The position numbers were made by a program, and so were the translations under genes. This document shows, piece by piece, positions 12,370 to 21,895 of a DNA stretch of 46,713 bases. Location of the stretch: positions 1 through 46,713 of the forward strand of contig JAQWLN010000192.1 in assembly GCA_029247265.1 (NCBI GenBank). Direction: 5' to 3'. Source of the stretch: Fuerstiella sp. GTDB lineage: Bacteria > Planctomycetota > Planctomycetia > Planctomycetales > Planctomycetaceae. The first letter of the stretch is position 1. Each line of letters starts with the position of its first letter. The notes beneath the pieces are model-generated. The model worked only from the letters and a program-made list of their open reading frames with translations. It had not been told where the DNA came from and did no database searches.

Positions 12370-13515
12370 ATGGTACAGGCACGCGAGTGGCTCAAATCGA
12401 ACTTTGACCCCGAAGCTGATATCGAGATCAACAAGATCTTTCGCATGGGCGTCAAGATGGGATGTTCAGACATCCATCTGCAGGCAGGCAGGCCGCCGAT
12501 CTTTCGTGTCAAAGGTACTCTGGCTCCTCTGGACATGCCACCGCTTAGTGAAAGTGCCCTTGTCAAGCTGTGCTTTCCGATGATGGACCAGCGAAACCTG
12601 GACATCTTTCACAATGACGGCGGGGCTGACTTTTCAAAGGTCGTCGACTATGAGAACGAACCCTGGCGGTTTCGTGTCAACCTGTTGACGCAGCTGGGCA
12701 AAGTCGGCATGGTTGCTCGAAAGATCGAACGGTTTATCCCACCGTTTGAAGGACTTTATCTGCCACCCATCATGGAAGAACTTTGTAAGTTTGACCAGGG
12801 AATGGTGTTACTGGCGGGTGTGACAGGATCTGGAAAAAGTACGACCATCGCGTCGATGCTGGACTGGATCAATCACAACATGAACAAACACATTCTGACC
12901 ATCGAAGACCCGGTCGAATTTGTTTACACATCCGACGAGTGTCTGATCAACCAGAGAGAAATCGGTCAGGACGTGATTGATTTCCATATCGCGATGAAAC
13001 ATGCGGTTCGAGAAGACCCGGACATCATGCTGGTGGGCGAAATGCGAGACAAGGAAACGTTTGAGACCGCTATTCACGCGGCCGAAACCGGTCACCTGGT
13101 CTTCGGGACCATTCACGCTTCCAGCGCTCCGGGAACGATACCGCGTATCATCGACCTTTTCCCTGCAGATATGCATGCGGCAATACGGGCGGCGATTGGG
13201 ATGAGCATGAAGGCGATCGTCGGTCAGAAACTGCTGAAGACAATCGTGGACACGCCCGGTCGAGTGCCCATCATCGAGATTATGAGGTTTAACCCGACAG
13301 TCACAAAGCTGGTCATGGAAGGCGAAGACGAAAAGCTTCATGGAGCGATTCGTATCGGACGTGACGAAGGAATGCAGCTGTTCAACGACAGTCTTTATGA
13401 CTTCGTCAACAGAGAATTCATCAGTCGCGAAGCCGCCTTCGAAGTGTCACCGAACATCGAAGAACTCAAGATGCGACTGAAGGGTATCGAAGTCAAAGGT
13501 CCATCGATTCTGTAA
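12370..13515 (+). CDS. pilT: Type IV pilus retraction ATPase, PilT-like
   Basis: A 381-residue hexameric ATPase of the PilT/VirB11 secretion family, acting at the cytoplasmic side of type IV pili to depolymerise the fibre. The N-terminal domain contains the family phrase SDIHLQAGRPP (33-43). Walker A is GVTGSGKST (150-158), followed by the Asp box (TIEDPVEFVY), Walker B (DIMLVGEMRD) and His box (HLVFGTIHAS). The C-terminal part is slightly longer than the classical protein (about 345 residues). No pilin or other pil gene is in the window, so a PilT-like paralogue with another role is possible. The ATG follows a CGGAAA ribosome site. Confidence 0.92.
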   Translation: MVQAREWLKSNFDPEADIEINKIFRMGVKMGCSDIHLQAGRPPIFRVKGTLAPLDMPPLSESALVKLCFPMMDQRNLDIFHNDGGADFSKVVDYENEPWRFRVNLLTQLGKVGMVARKIERFIPPFEGLYLPPIMEELCKFDQGMVLLAGVTGSGKSTTIASMLDWINHNMNKHILTIEDPVEFVYTSDECLINQREIGQDVIDFHIAMKHAVREDPDIMLVGEMRDKETFETAIHAAETGHLVFGTIHASSAPGTIPRIIDLFPADMHAAIRAAIGMSMKAIVGQKLLKTIVDTPGRVPIIEIMRFNPTVTKLVMEGEDEKLHGAIRIGRDEGMQLFNDSLYDFVNREFISREAAFEVSPNIEELKMRLKGIEVKGPSIL

Positions 13516-13574
13516 CTGTGGTGGCTCGGTGGCACACGAAGTTCAGCCAGGTAGGGTCCTTGCCTGCACGCAGC

Positions 13575-14978
13575 CTACTGCTTTTCCGTCGGAAACAACG
13601 GATAACGCTGATTGGGCGTGTGAGCGTTCTTTAACAAACGCGCCATGCTGCGGACAATATCCGGGTGCTGGCCCGCCACGTTGTGTTCTTCGGCAACGTC
13701 GTCACTCACGTTGTAGAGTTCGAATTCTGACGGATTGTCCGTGGCCACACGCAGCTGCACCAGTTTCCAGTCGCCTTTCAATACTGCCCGCTTGCCTTTT
13801 TGCTCGCTGAATTCCCAGTACAGAAAATCGTGCGTATTCTGCGTGCCCGTGCCAGTCAGTTCCGGAACCAGCGAAATGCCATCAAGGTCGTTCGGTATGT
13901 CAGCGCCGGCGAACTCGGCAAGTGTCGGCAGTACGTCCTGAAACCCGCTGATGTGATTGCTGGTCGTGCCTGCAGCGACATAGCCGGGCCAGCATACAAT
14001 CAGCGGAACTCGCACGCCGCCTTCGTACAGGTCTCGCTTCATGCCACGCAGGGCGCCATTGCTGTTGAAAAATTCCATCTGGTGGCCGCCTTCCTGATGC
14101 GGACCGTTATCGCTGCTGAACATGACGATCGTGTTGTCGTCCATGCCCAGCGACTTCAGTTCCTTCAGAATGCGGCCGACATCACGGTCGATGTTTCGCA
14201 TGATGGCCGCAAATCCCTTTTCCGGTCCGGGCCAGTCTTTGCCCGCGTACGGCCCGAAGCCAGGAACTTCCATGCCGCGTTCAGCAGCCGGATTGTGACG
14301 CCCGCCTTCGTTGTTGGCATGGGGAACGTTCAGCGCGTAATACAGAAAGAAAGGCTTTTTCGTGTTGCCGCGAATGAAATCCAACACCTCTTCTGTCAGC
14401 AGATCCGGCACGTAGTCGACTTTTTTTGTCGCCACACCGCGACCGTCTTGGCCCTTCCACTGATCCTGGCTCACATTGCCCAGCGCTTCCTGTTTGCCAT
14501 TTCGGATCAGAAATTCCGGGTAGAAGTTGTGGGCATGCCACATGCTGATATAGCCATAAAATTCGTCGAAGCCCTGATCATTAGGGTCAGACAATGGAGG
14601 CGGAGCTCCTAGGCCCCACTTGCCGATGCAGGCCGTCCGATAACCGGCCGTCTTCAGAACTTCAGCTACTGTGACGTCTTCGTCCAGCAACAGCCCCGGA
14701 CTATTACCGCGAACGCGGCAATGCCCGGAGTGCAGTCCTGTCATCAGCACGCAGCGTGACGGAGCACACACGGTGCAGCCGGCATAGTGGCGAGTAAACT
14801 TCATGCCTTCGCTGGCCATGCGGTCGATGTTGGGCGTAGGCAGGTGTGTTCCGCCGTAACACCCGAAATCACCGTAACCGGCGTCGTCTGCAAGTATGTA
14901 GACAATGTTGGGCTTTTCGGCCGTCGCAGAACAAGCCGCAAGGACAAACGTCGTCAGTGTTATCGCAAGACATCTCAT
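13575..14978 (-). CDS. Secreted sulfatase (arylsulfatase A-like)
   Basis: A 467-residue sulfatase of the formylglycine type, hydrolysing sulfate esters, probably on algal polysaccharide. The leader ends in LAAC (cysteine 16), which may be a lipobox. The metal-binding start PNIVYILADDAGYGD is at 23-37, and the CAPSR motif (cysteine 71, the residue converted to formylglycine) is intact. The C-terminal features KPFFLYYALNVPH and SSDNGPH are typical. The open frame extends to 15032, but ATG at 14978 has GGAG eight bases upstream and begins at the signal peptide. It is convergent with pilT and divergent from the aldo/keto reductase. No sulfatase-modifying enzyme is in the window. Confidence 0.93.
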   Translation of the reverse strand: MRCLAITLTTFVLAACSATAEKPNIVYILADDAGYGDFGCYGGTHLPTPNIDRMASEGMKFTRHYAGCTVCAPSRCVLMTGLHSGHCRVRGNSPGLLLDEDVTVAEVLKTAGYRTACIGKWGLGAPPPLSDPNDQGFDEFYGYISMWHAHNFYPEFLIRNGKQEALGNVSQDQWKGQDGRGVATKKVDYVPDLLTEEVLDFIRGNTKKPFFLYYALNVPHANNEGGRHNPAAERGMEVPGFGPYAGKDWPGPEKGFAAIMRNIDRDVGRILKELKSLGMDDNTIVMFSSDNGPHQEGGHQMEFFNSNGALRGMKRDLYEGGVRVPLIVCWPGYVAAGTTSNHISGFQDVLPTLAEFAGADIPNDLDGISLVPELTGTGTQNTHDFLYWEFSEQKGKRAVLKGDWKLVQLRVATDNPSEFELYNVSDDVAEEHNVAGQHPDIVRSMARLLKNAHTPNQRYPLFPTEKQ

Positions 14979-15196
14979 CAGGAATCTCCGCAGGGAAAAA
15001 CGACATCCTAACGGCGGAGTAATGGATGACAAAACCGTCAGTTTTGATCAACAGGGCCATCATGTGCCTGGAGAGCCGCAGCCGCTGGAACGCCCTACCG
15101 GCACTCCACATTCTGTCAGTCGAATACGGAACGCGAAACTGCTATTCTCCGCCTGCACACACAACCCTTTCTCAATGAAATTCGGACTCTCTCAAA

Positions 15197-16141
<945 letters not shown>

Positions 16142-16155
16142 CGGTCGTTCAGCAA

Positions 16156-16188
16156 TAGGGCGAATGCCTCACGCAGAAATTCGTGCTA
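16156..16188. terminator. Imperfect hairpin between two convergent genes
   Basis: TAGGGCGAAT (16156-16165) pairs imperfectly with ATTCGTGCTA (16179-16188) over a 13-base loop, with one mismatch and one G-U pair. It sits between the stop codons of the convergent aldo/keto reductase and cytochrome genes and includes the stop of the latter. Its outer TAGGG...CTA design resembles the stronger palindrome at 24194-24219. Confidence 0.35.
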
Positions 16189-19100
16189 CGGCACACGATG
16201 AATGGTGTTGTGAATCGTGCGTTCAAACTGTTCGCCGTCAGCGGATTTCAATCGACATTTGATTTCCATGCACCACGTCGGTCCGAGCTTTGGAATCTCG
16301 AGAGTGACAGTGTGGCCATCGGCGCCAAGTTGCGCTGCCGTCACAGGCAATTTGTGTTCGTCGTAGTGCTTCGAACCGTAATTGGCAGTGCGTTTCAAGG
16401 ACCAAACTTTCACTGAATAGTTGGCTGGCGTCATCACAGCAGCGGCATCCAGTGCATCGGTGAAGCCGATTTCAAGCCGCCCTTCACGGGCCTTCAGGCT
16501 GACCGGCATGTTGGAAGCCTTACCGGTGTATCGCAGTCGGTAGAACCCGCCTTCCTGTGCCTGCTGGCTGCTGCCCCACGCAAACATGCCGGACAGGTAG
16601 AGTCCGTTGTCGTGCGGACTGATCCGACCGCGAGCTGTCCCCGTAGGAAACTGCGGGATCGGTAGCTGACACATACCGCCCTGCATCTGACCGTCAATTT
16701 CTTCGTGCGGCACAACATAGACTTTGCCGTAGCCGTAAGAAAGATTCAACAGCGACCCGTTCAGTGGACCCCAGGCCTCATTATCAATCCACATCAGCTC
16801 AGCCGGTGAACGGTCGAACGCGTTTGTGATCCAGCACAGTGGCTGCTCCATCGCGTCATCAGAATCGTCTGTGACGTCGTGGTAACCAAACATATTGCCG
16901 TAGAAGCCGCCCTCGCGAACCCAGTTGATGCGGTTCTTGGGATTCCAGTGGCCTTCCTGGTCCGTCACGATGAACGAACCATCAGGATTCAGACAAACGC
17001 CGTTGGCTGCCCGAAATCCGGTTGCCAGAATATCTGTGCGCGAACCGTTGGACGGGATTCGCAGCAGGGTACCATGGTGCGGAACGATGGCCTTCAGTGC
17101 ATGGCGAGCGGATTTGGCATAGTAGAAGTTCCCAATTTCGTCGCGCTGCAACCCCATCGCGAATTCATGAAAGTGCTCGGTCACCTGGTGATCGTTGTTG
17201 AAGCACTCGTAGAAGTCCGTTTCGCCATCACCATTTCGGTCCCGCAGAATGACCAGCTGGTCGCGGCAGGTGACATAGATATCGTCGGCGACAATCTTCA
17301 CACCAAGAGGCTGGAATAAACCTGAAGCGATCCGCTGCCATTTCAACTGAGGCGCAGAGGTTCCCTTTGGTTCCAGCGTTTTCAGGCCGCTGATCATCCA
17401 CACGTCGCCGTCCCAGCTGCACACTGCCACACGATCACCGTCTGCCAGAAAATCATGGCCGGTCAGCCGAATCCGGGCAAACCAGGGGTTGGCAATCGGT
17501 GTGGACAGAATGTCGATTGCAAACGGACCAGTTTCCGGGCCGACGACAGGCGTCGTTGCAACAATTTCCGGCCACCGTCCCGGTCCGCTGTTACGAATCC
17601 GCTGTTCCAGATCGGCGACTTTCAGACGGTCCTCAATCCGGGCCGCCAGCTCTAGCATCACTTCATCCGTTGTGTCTGCTGCAACTGCAACTGTCCAAAC
17701 TGCGATATTGCGCTGCTGATCGCCGGGAGGAACGTTCAGGCAAATCTGATTTTCCTTTTGCAGTATCGCAAACCCATCGCGGTCACCGACAACTCCCGCC
17801 ATGATCAACGAGCGATTTTGTTTAACGGCTCCCGTGATCTGGTCAGCATTGTGTTTGCTGCCTGTGACATCGGAAACAGTGTTCAGCGTTGCAGAAGACG
17901 TTAAGTCCCACGCCGCGACAGCATTATGGGCAGCGTTGTCCAGCGGTCTGCCCTGAAGCTCTTCTCCTTTCAGTTCTCTGCTCAAGAATGCCACGGATTC
18001 TATATCACCCGTGAAATAGGAGGTGCCTGGAAAGTTACCCGATGTAAATCCGATTTTTGCTACGTGTCCCGAAACACCGGCCTTCGGCTTCAATGTGCCG
18101 CCGCCGTTCTTTTTTCCGTCCACATACATGCTGACTCGGCCGGTGTCGTGATTCCAGGTCAAAGCCACATCATGCCACTTTCCGTCGTCCACTTTTTTCT
18201 TTGACTGCACGGCACCGACCCAGCCAATGTCGTAGCACAGACGCCCGCCCCGCACGAAGAACGTTTTGCCATTGGGTACCCACGGGCCCTGGTCATTCGA
18301 TTTGCAGAAGATGGTGCCGTCCGTCGTTGTCCGAATGCGAGCCGTGATACTGAAATCACCGGACGTCATGTTGAAGGCGGCACCGTCCTTAACTACCAGA
18401 TGTGAAGCGCCGTTGAATTCAGAGGCTGCTGATGTCCGCGGTATTGCAGCGTCTGCAGCCAGCACTACCGAATGTTCAGTCAGCGGCCGAAGCACGGCGC
18501 CTTCCTCGGGGTGAGTTGCCACAAGCGCCAGCAGGTTGTTGCGGACTGATCCCAGCGTCATGTTTCTGGAAAACACGCTGGTCGTCAGTTGATCGTCGAT
18601 TGAAATGACATCATGGCCCATACGCTCCAGCACTTTGCTATCAGCGACGGTGTACTCCACGATCGTCTGATCACCCACCTGATGCAGCCCGCGATACTTA
18701 GCCCAGTCCCGTGGCAGCGGTCCGTAATTTCGGCCATCGCGTCCGACGACCCGCTGGTCGTCATCAAAGGATCCGGTTGCCGGGTTGGCCCATCCGGGAC
18801 CTGTCGGGTTCTCGAACAGCAGATCACCCGCGATGCGTGGATGGGCGTTGTGACGACCATCAAAGTGAATTCCCTGCCAGCTGATAAAGCCGGATGCCTT
18901 TGACTTCGGCGTGCGCGACCATGCAGCCGCCAGCCGCATTGTGTCATGGTCAAAGACGGCCCAGTGATTGCCCTTCGAAATACCGCCTGGCCCCTGATCC
19001 AGCCGAACGGCGATGCCCTTGTAAGCGAAATTATGCCCGTCCGAACCGACTTCGAACGTGTTGATCATCGACGGTCCGTAGTTCATGTCCGACCACGGCG

Positions 19101-20109
19101 AGTATTCGACGGGTTCCGGGCCGAACGTGTCGCCCTGCGGCAGCGCGGCCAGATACTCGTCTGTCACGTCGCGGTACTGACTCGCATTCGCCTTGCGTAC
19201 GTAGCTTTCGCGAATGTAGTGAATCACGTCGTATTTCTGCCGCGGCACCATCCACATCTGCGGCACCATCAGGCCAAAGCCATGAGTCAGCGTCTTATAC
19301 ATCGCGTGGGGGTCGCCGCCGCTGCGGAATTTGCCTTCGGCAAATCGCAGCGCCGTGGGTAGTGAACCGGGCTTTTCCTTGGTGCCGTGACAATTGATGC
19401 ACAGCCGATTGTAAATCGCCTGACCTCGTTCGAATGCCGAGTCGTTCAGGCCGCGAATCAGGCCGACATGATCAACGTGACTCTCGTATTCCGGCAGGTT
19501 GAATGCAATCAGTCCGGGAGGCGGCTGCAGCCTGCGAGCTGTGTCGAGTCCGCCATCGCGCATGTCCAGCAGATATCTCAGCAGATCCAGGAACTGCTGC
19601 TGACCACCCAGCTGGTTCACAATGCCCGCCGGCATGATCGACAGTTTGCTCGGTACAACTTCGTCGATGTCTTTTGCGGCAATCGTGACGCGATCTCCGT
19701 TCCTGGCCGGGTCTCGCAGCACGACGCTTTGATCGCTGCGATTGACCAGCAGACCTGTCAGTGTCCGCCCGTCGACGGTCACAACGGTGACGGATTCATA
19801 GCCCTTGCGAATTTCCGCGGAAGGCTTCAGCAGCGACATCACGACGTACTCGTCCGTCGACGGCTTCTGCTGCCCCAGCTTCGTCAGATCGGGTCCCAGC
19901 GAGTTGCTGGTACCGTCCACCGCATGGCATTTCACGCAGCCAATATGTACCTGATGGAACAGAATCGCGCCGCGCCTGGCATCACCGGATTCGCGGGCTG
20001 CGGCTGCAAGGTCCGCTGGGGGCTGGTTCAGAAGCTGCCGCTCGAGAGTCTGAGCCAGCACGGCGCGGTTGCAGAAGATCAGCAGAATCAGGAAGAAATA
20101 GCGGGGCAT
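16186..20109 (-). CDS. Very large secreted diheme cytochrome / LamG / beta-propeller protein
   Basis: A 1307-residue protein with a signal peptide (to about residue 19). Domains in order: a planctomycete-type heme module with CVKCH (58-62) and a methionine in SIMP (about 159); a second cytochrome c with CINCH (237-241); a long middle region of the DUF6797-like kind found in large planctomycete secreted proteins; a LamG/concanavalin-like domain (around DFSITARIRT); and a propeller-like region with NHL or sorbosone-dehydrogenase-type phrases such as LATGFRAANGVCLNPDG. It probably transfers electrons outside the cytoplasmic membrane while oxidising or binding a carbohydrate; no substrate is known. 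Its paralogue at 27220 has the same modules in another order. Ribosome site is weak. Confidence 0.85.
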   Translation of the reverse strand: MPRYFFLILLIFCNRAVLAQTLERQLLNQPPADLAAAARESGDARRGAILFHQVHIGCVKCHAVDGTSNSLGPDLTKLGQQKPSTDEYVVMSLLKPSAEIRKGYESVTVVTVDGRTLTGLLVNRSDQSVVLRDPARNGDRVTIAAKDIDEVVPSKLSIMPAGIVNQLGGQQQFLDLLRYLLDMRDGGLDTARRLQPPPGLIAFNLPEYESHVDHVGLIRGLNDSAFERGQAIYNRLCINCHGTKEKPGSLPTALRFAEGKFRSGGDPHAMYKTLTHGFGLMVPQMWMVPRQKYDVIHYIRESYVRKANASQYRDVTDEYLAALPQGDTFGPEPVEYSPWSDMNYGPSMINTFEVGSDGHNFAYKGIAVRLDQGPGGISKGNHWAVFDHDTMRLAAAWSRTPKSKASGFISWQGIHFDGRHNAHPRIAGDLLFENPTGPGWANPATGSFDDDQRVVGRDGRNYGPLPRDWAKYRGLHQVGDQTIVEYTVADSKVLERMGHDVISIDDQLTTSVFSRNMTLGSVRNNLLALVATHPEEGAVLRPLTEHSVVLAADAAIPRTSAASEFNGASHLVVKDGAAFNMTSGDFSITARIRTTTDGTIFCKSNDQGPWVPNGKTFFVRGGRLCYDIGWVGAVQSKKKVDDGKWHDVALTWNHDTGRVSMYVDGKKNGGGTLKPKAGVSGHVAKIGFTSGNFPGTSYFTGDIESVAFLSRELKGEELQGRPLDNAAHNAVAAWDLTSSATLNTVSDVTGSKHNADQITGAVKQNRSLIMAGVVGDRDGFAILQKENQICLNVPPGDQQRNIAVWTVAVAADTTDEVMLELAARIEDRLKVADLEQRIRNSGPGRWPEIVATTPVVGPETGPFAIDILSTPIANPWFARIRLTGHDFLADGDRVAVCSWDGDVWMISGLKTLEPKGTSAPQLKWQRIASGLFQPLGVKIVADDIYVTCRDQLVILRDRNGDGETDFYECFNNDHQVTEHFHEFAMGLQRDEIGNFYYAKSARHALKAIVPHHGTLLRIPSNGSRTDILATGFRAANGVCLNPDGSFIVTDQEGHWNPKNRINWVREGGFYGNMFGYHDVTDDSDDAMEQPLCWITNAFDRSPAELMWIDNEAWGPLNGSLLNLSYGYGKVYVVPHEEIDGQMQGGMCQLPIPQFPTGTARGRISPHDNGLYLSGMFAWGSSQQAQEGGFYRLRYTGKASNMPVSLKAREGRLEIGFTDALDAAAVMTPANYSVKVWSLKRTANYGSKHYDEHKLPVTAAQLGADGHTVTLEIPKLGPTWCMEIKCRLKSADGEQFERTIHNTIHRVP

Positions 20110-20209
20110 AATGTGGCTCGTCGGAAAGAAATGATGGTCGGTAATCCGAAGCCGACCAGCGGGACACTGTTCGGTCAGGGTTACAGGGTACTCAGCTTAG
20201 CCAGCCTAA

Positions 20210-20782
20210 TCAGAGCACACCCAGCAGTTTCAGAAACTCGCGGCAGAAGGCAGGGTGAGCGGGCCATGCGGGCGCCGACACAAGGTTGCCGTCCACATGG
20301 GCTCCATCGATCGCAATTTCTTCATATGTAGCGCCGGCCAGGGTTACTTCCGGACCACAGGCAGGATACGCCGTGCAGGTTCGCCCCGCCAGAATACCGG
20401 CCGCCGCCAGAATCTGCAGACCATGGCAAATCGCCGCGATCGGTTTTTTCGCTTCGTCGAAAGCTTTCACAAGATCCAGCACTGCGGGATTCAGACGAAG
20501 GTATTCCGGTGCGCGACCGCCGGGAATCAGCAATCCGTCGTAGTTGCCGGCATCAGCATTCGCAAAGTCAGCGTTAAGCGTGAAATTGTGGCCGGGTTTT
20601 TCGCTGTAAGTCTGATCGCCCTCAAAATCGTGAATGGCCGTACGGATCTGATCGCCGGATTTCTTTTCGGGACACACGGCGTCGACACCGACACCGACCG
20701 TCAGCAGTGTCTGGAAGGGGACCATGATCTCGTAGTCTTCCACAAAATCACCGGCCAGCAGCAGAACTCGTTTATTGGACAT
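20210..20782 (-). CDS. DJ-1/PfpI family protein
   Basis: A 190-residue class I glutamine-amidotransferase-like protein of the DJ-1/PfpI group. The nucleophile elbow AAICHGLQ contains C119 and H120, and an acidic residue (VEDYE, about 15) corresponds to the usual glutamate partner. [11 protein letters not shown] and AYPACGPEV are characteristic of PfpI-like members, which are annotated as proteases, glyoxalases or deglycases; the activity here is unknown. The open frame runs on to 20947, but the family N-terminus starts at [11 protein letters not shown]. It is divergent from the ExbD genes. Confidence 0.88.
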   Translation of the reverse strand: MSNKRVLLLAGDFVEDYEIMVPFQTLLTVGVGVDAVCPEKKSGDQIRTAIHDFEGDQTYSEKPGHNFTLNADFANADAGNYDGLLIPGGRAPEYLRLNPAVLDLVKAFDEAKKPIAAICHGLQILAAAGILAGRTCTAYPACGPEVTLAGATYEEIAIDGAHVDGNLVSAPAWPAHPAFCREFLKLLGVL

Positions 20783-20954
20783 GTGTACCGAATCAGAAGA
20801 ATGGTTGAGTCGAAATGAACACCCGAAGCAAATCGTAATCACGGCTGACGTTATTCGCCATGAATCGCTAGACTTTGAGGCGTTCTTTCTGCTTTTGGCG
20901 TCGTCCCATGTCCCGTCCGATACGCGCATCAGACGTTGTTGCAGCAAAAAACCA

Positions 20955-21392
20955 ATGCGATTGCCAACACAATACAGTCAGCGAACTCAACTGCGGTTCA
21001 ATATTACGCCGCTGATTGACGTGGTGTTTCTGTTGATTATCTTCTTTCTGGTGGCCAGCCACTTTGTCAGAAGCGAACAGGCAGAACCTGTCAACCTGCC
21101 CATCGCGACCGGCGGTGACAACCAGCATGGTGAGGCGTTGCATCGGCTGACGGTCACGATCGACCGCGACGGCCAGATGTTCATCAGTGCGGAAGCTCAG
21201 TCGCAGCAAGACGTCTTTCAGCGGATAGAGGGCCTGCAAATCGCTGCCACTGCCGCTGGTGTAGATCCGGAGGTTCGTTTACGAGCTGACCGGGACGCCC
21301 AGTGTGGCTCGGTGCGAGAAGTGATCGAACATTGTGCGGCGCGAAATATTCGCAGTATTCAGTTTGCCGTTTCCGTAAACGGAAGTAACTGA
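20955..21392 (+). CDS. ExbD/TolR family biopolymer transport protein (first copy)
   Basis: A 145-residue protein with one N-terminal transmembrane helix (about 18-37) containing the essential membrane aspartate, D22, in [11 protein letters not shown] periplasmic domain follows, ending in the usual VxxVIEHCAxxNIRxIQFAV pattern. ExbD works with ExbB/TolQ as a proton-driven motor. The open frame extends to 20775, but ATG at 20955 matches the family start. It is the first gene of a tight operon: two bases separate it from the second ExbD. No ExbB gene is present. Confidence 0.9.
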   Translation: MRLPTQYSQRTQLRFNITPLIDVVFLLIIFFLVASHFVRSEQAEPVNLPIATGGDNQHGEALHRLTVTIDRDGQMFISAEAQSQQDVFQRIEGLQIAATAAGVDPEVRLRADRDAQCGSVREVIEHCAARNIRSIQFAVSVNGSN

Positions 21393-21394
21393 TC

Positions 21395-21850
21395 GTGCGC
21401 ATACCCACCCATCGAGATCGACGTACGTCACTGGACAACGACAGCATGACGCCAATGATTGACGTCGTCTTTCTGTTGCTGGTGTTCTTTGTGTGTGCGT
21501 CGGTGGGGCAGGTGCCCGATTCACTGTTACCTGCCGAATTATCAGCGGGACAAACCGAAGCACAGGTCGATCTGCCGCAGCAGGAACCCGAGGAATGGAA
21601 ATCACCGGAAGTCCGCATTTATCTGGACCGTGACGCACAGGGACAGTTGTTGATTCAGCTCAATGAGCGGCCCGTCAGCAGCGCCGCGGAGCTCGATAGT
21701 CGCCTGACACGACTCGCAGAACTCGATCCCGCTTCCAGGATTATTATTGGATTCGACGATGCCGTGGCGTTTCAGCATTTCATCGATACCTATGATCGTT
21801 GCCAGGCGCTGGGGTTTCTGTCGATATCACTGGCGGTCAAGGCTGAATAA
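21395..21850 (+). CDS. ExbD/TolR family biopolymer transport protein (second copy)
   Basis: A 151-residue paralogue of the preceding gene, with the transmembrane aspartate D23 in TPMIDVVFLLL. It starts at GTG 21395, two bases after the previous stop, with GGAAG as ribosome site inside the upstream gene, so the two are probably translationally coupled. The periplasmic portion is divergent from the first copy, as usual for planctomycete ExbD pairs that assemble as heteromers. The RND transporter follows after 45 bases. Confidence 0.9.
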   Translation: MRIPTHRDRRTSLDNDSMTPMIDVVFLLLVFFVCASVGQVPDSLLPAELSAGQTEAQVDLPQQEPEEWKSPEVRIYLDRDAQGQLLIQLNERPVSSAAELDSRLTRLAELDPASRIIIGFDDAVAFQHFIDTYDRCQALGFLSISLAVKAE

Positions 21851-21895
21851 CGGAGAGGGGCCGACCCTTTACCACACCCAAAGTAACCGTATTCA

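Noticed and set aside
19387..20331. A 314-codon open frame on the + strand
   Set aside because: Antisense to the diheme cytochrome N-terminus including both CxxCH motifs; no domain of its own.
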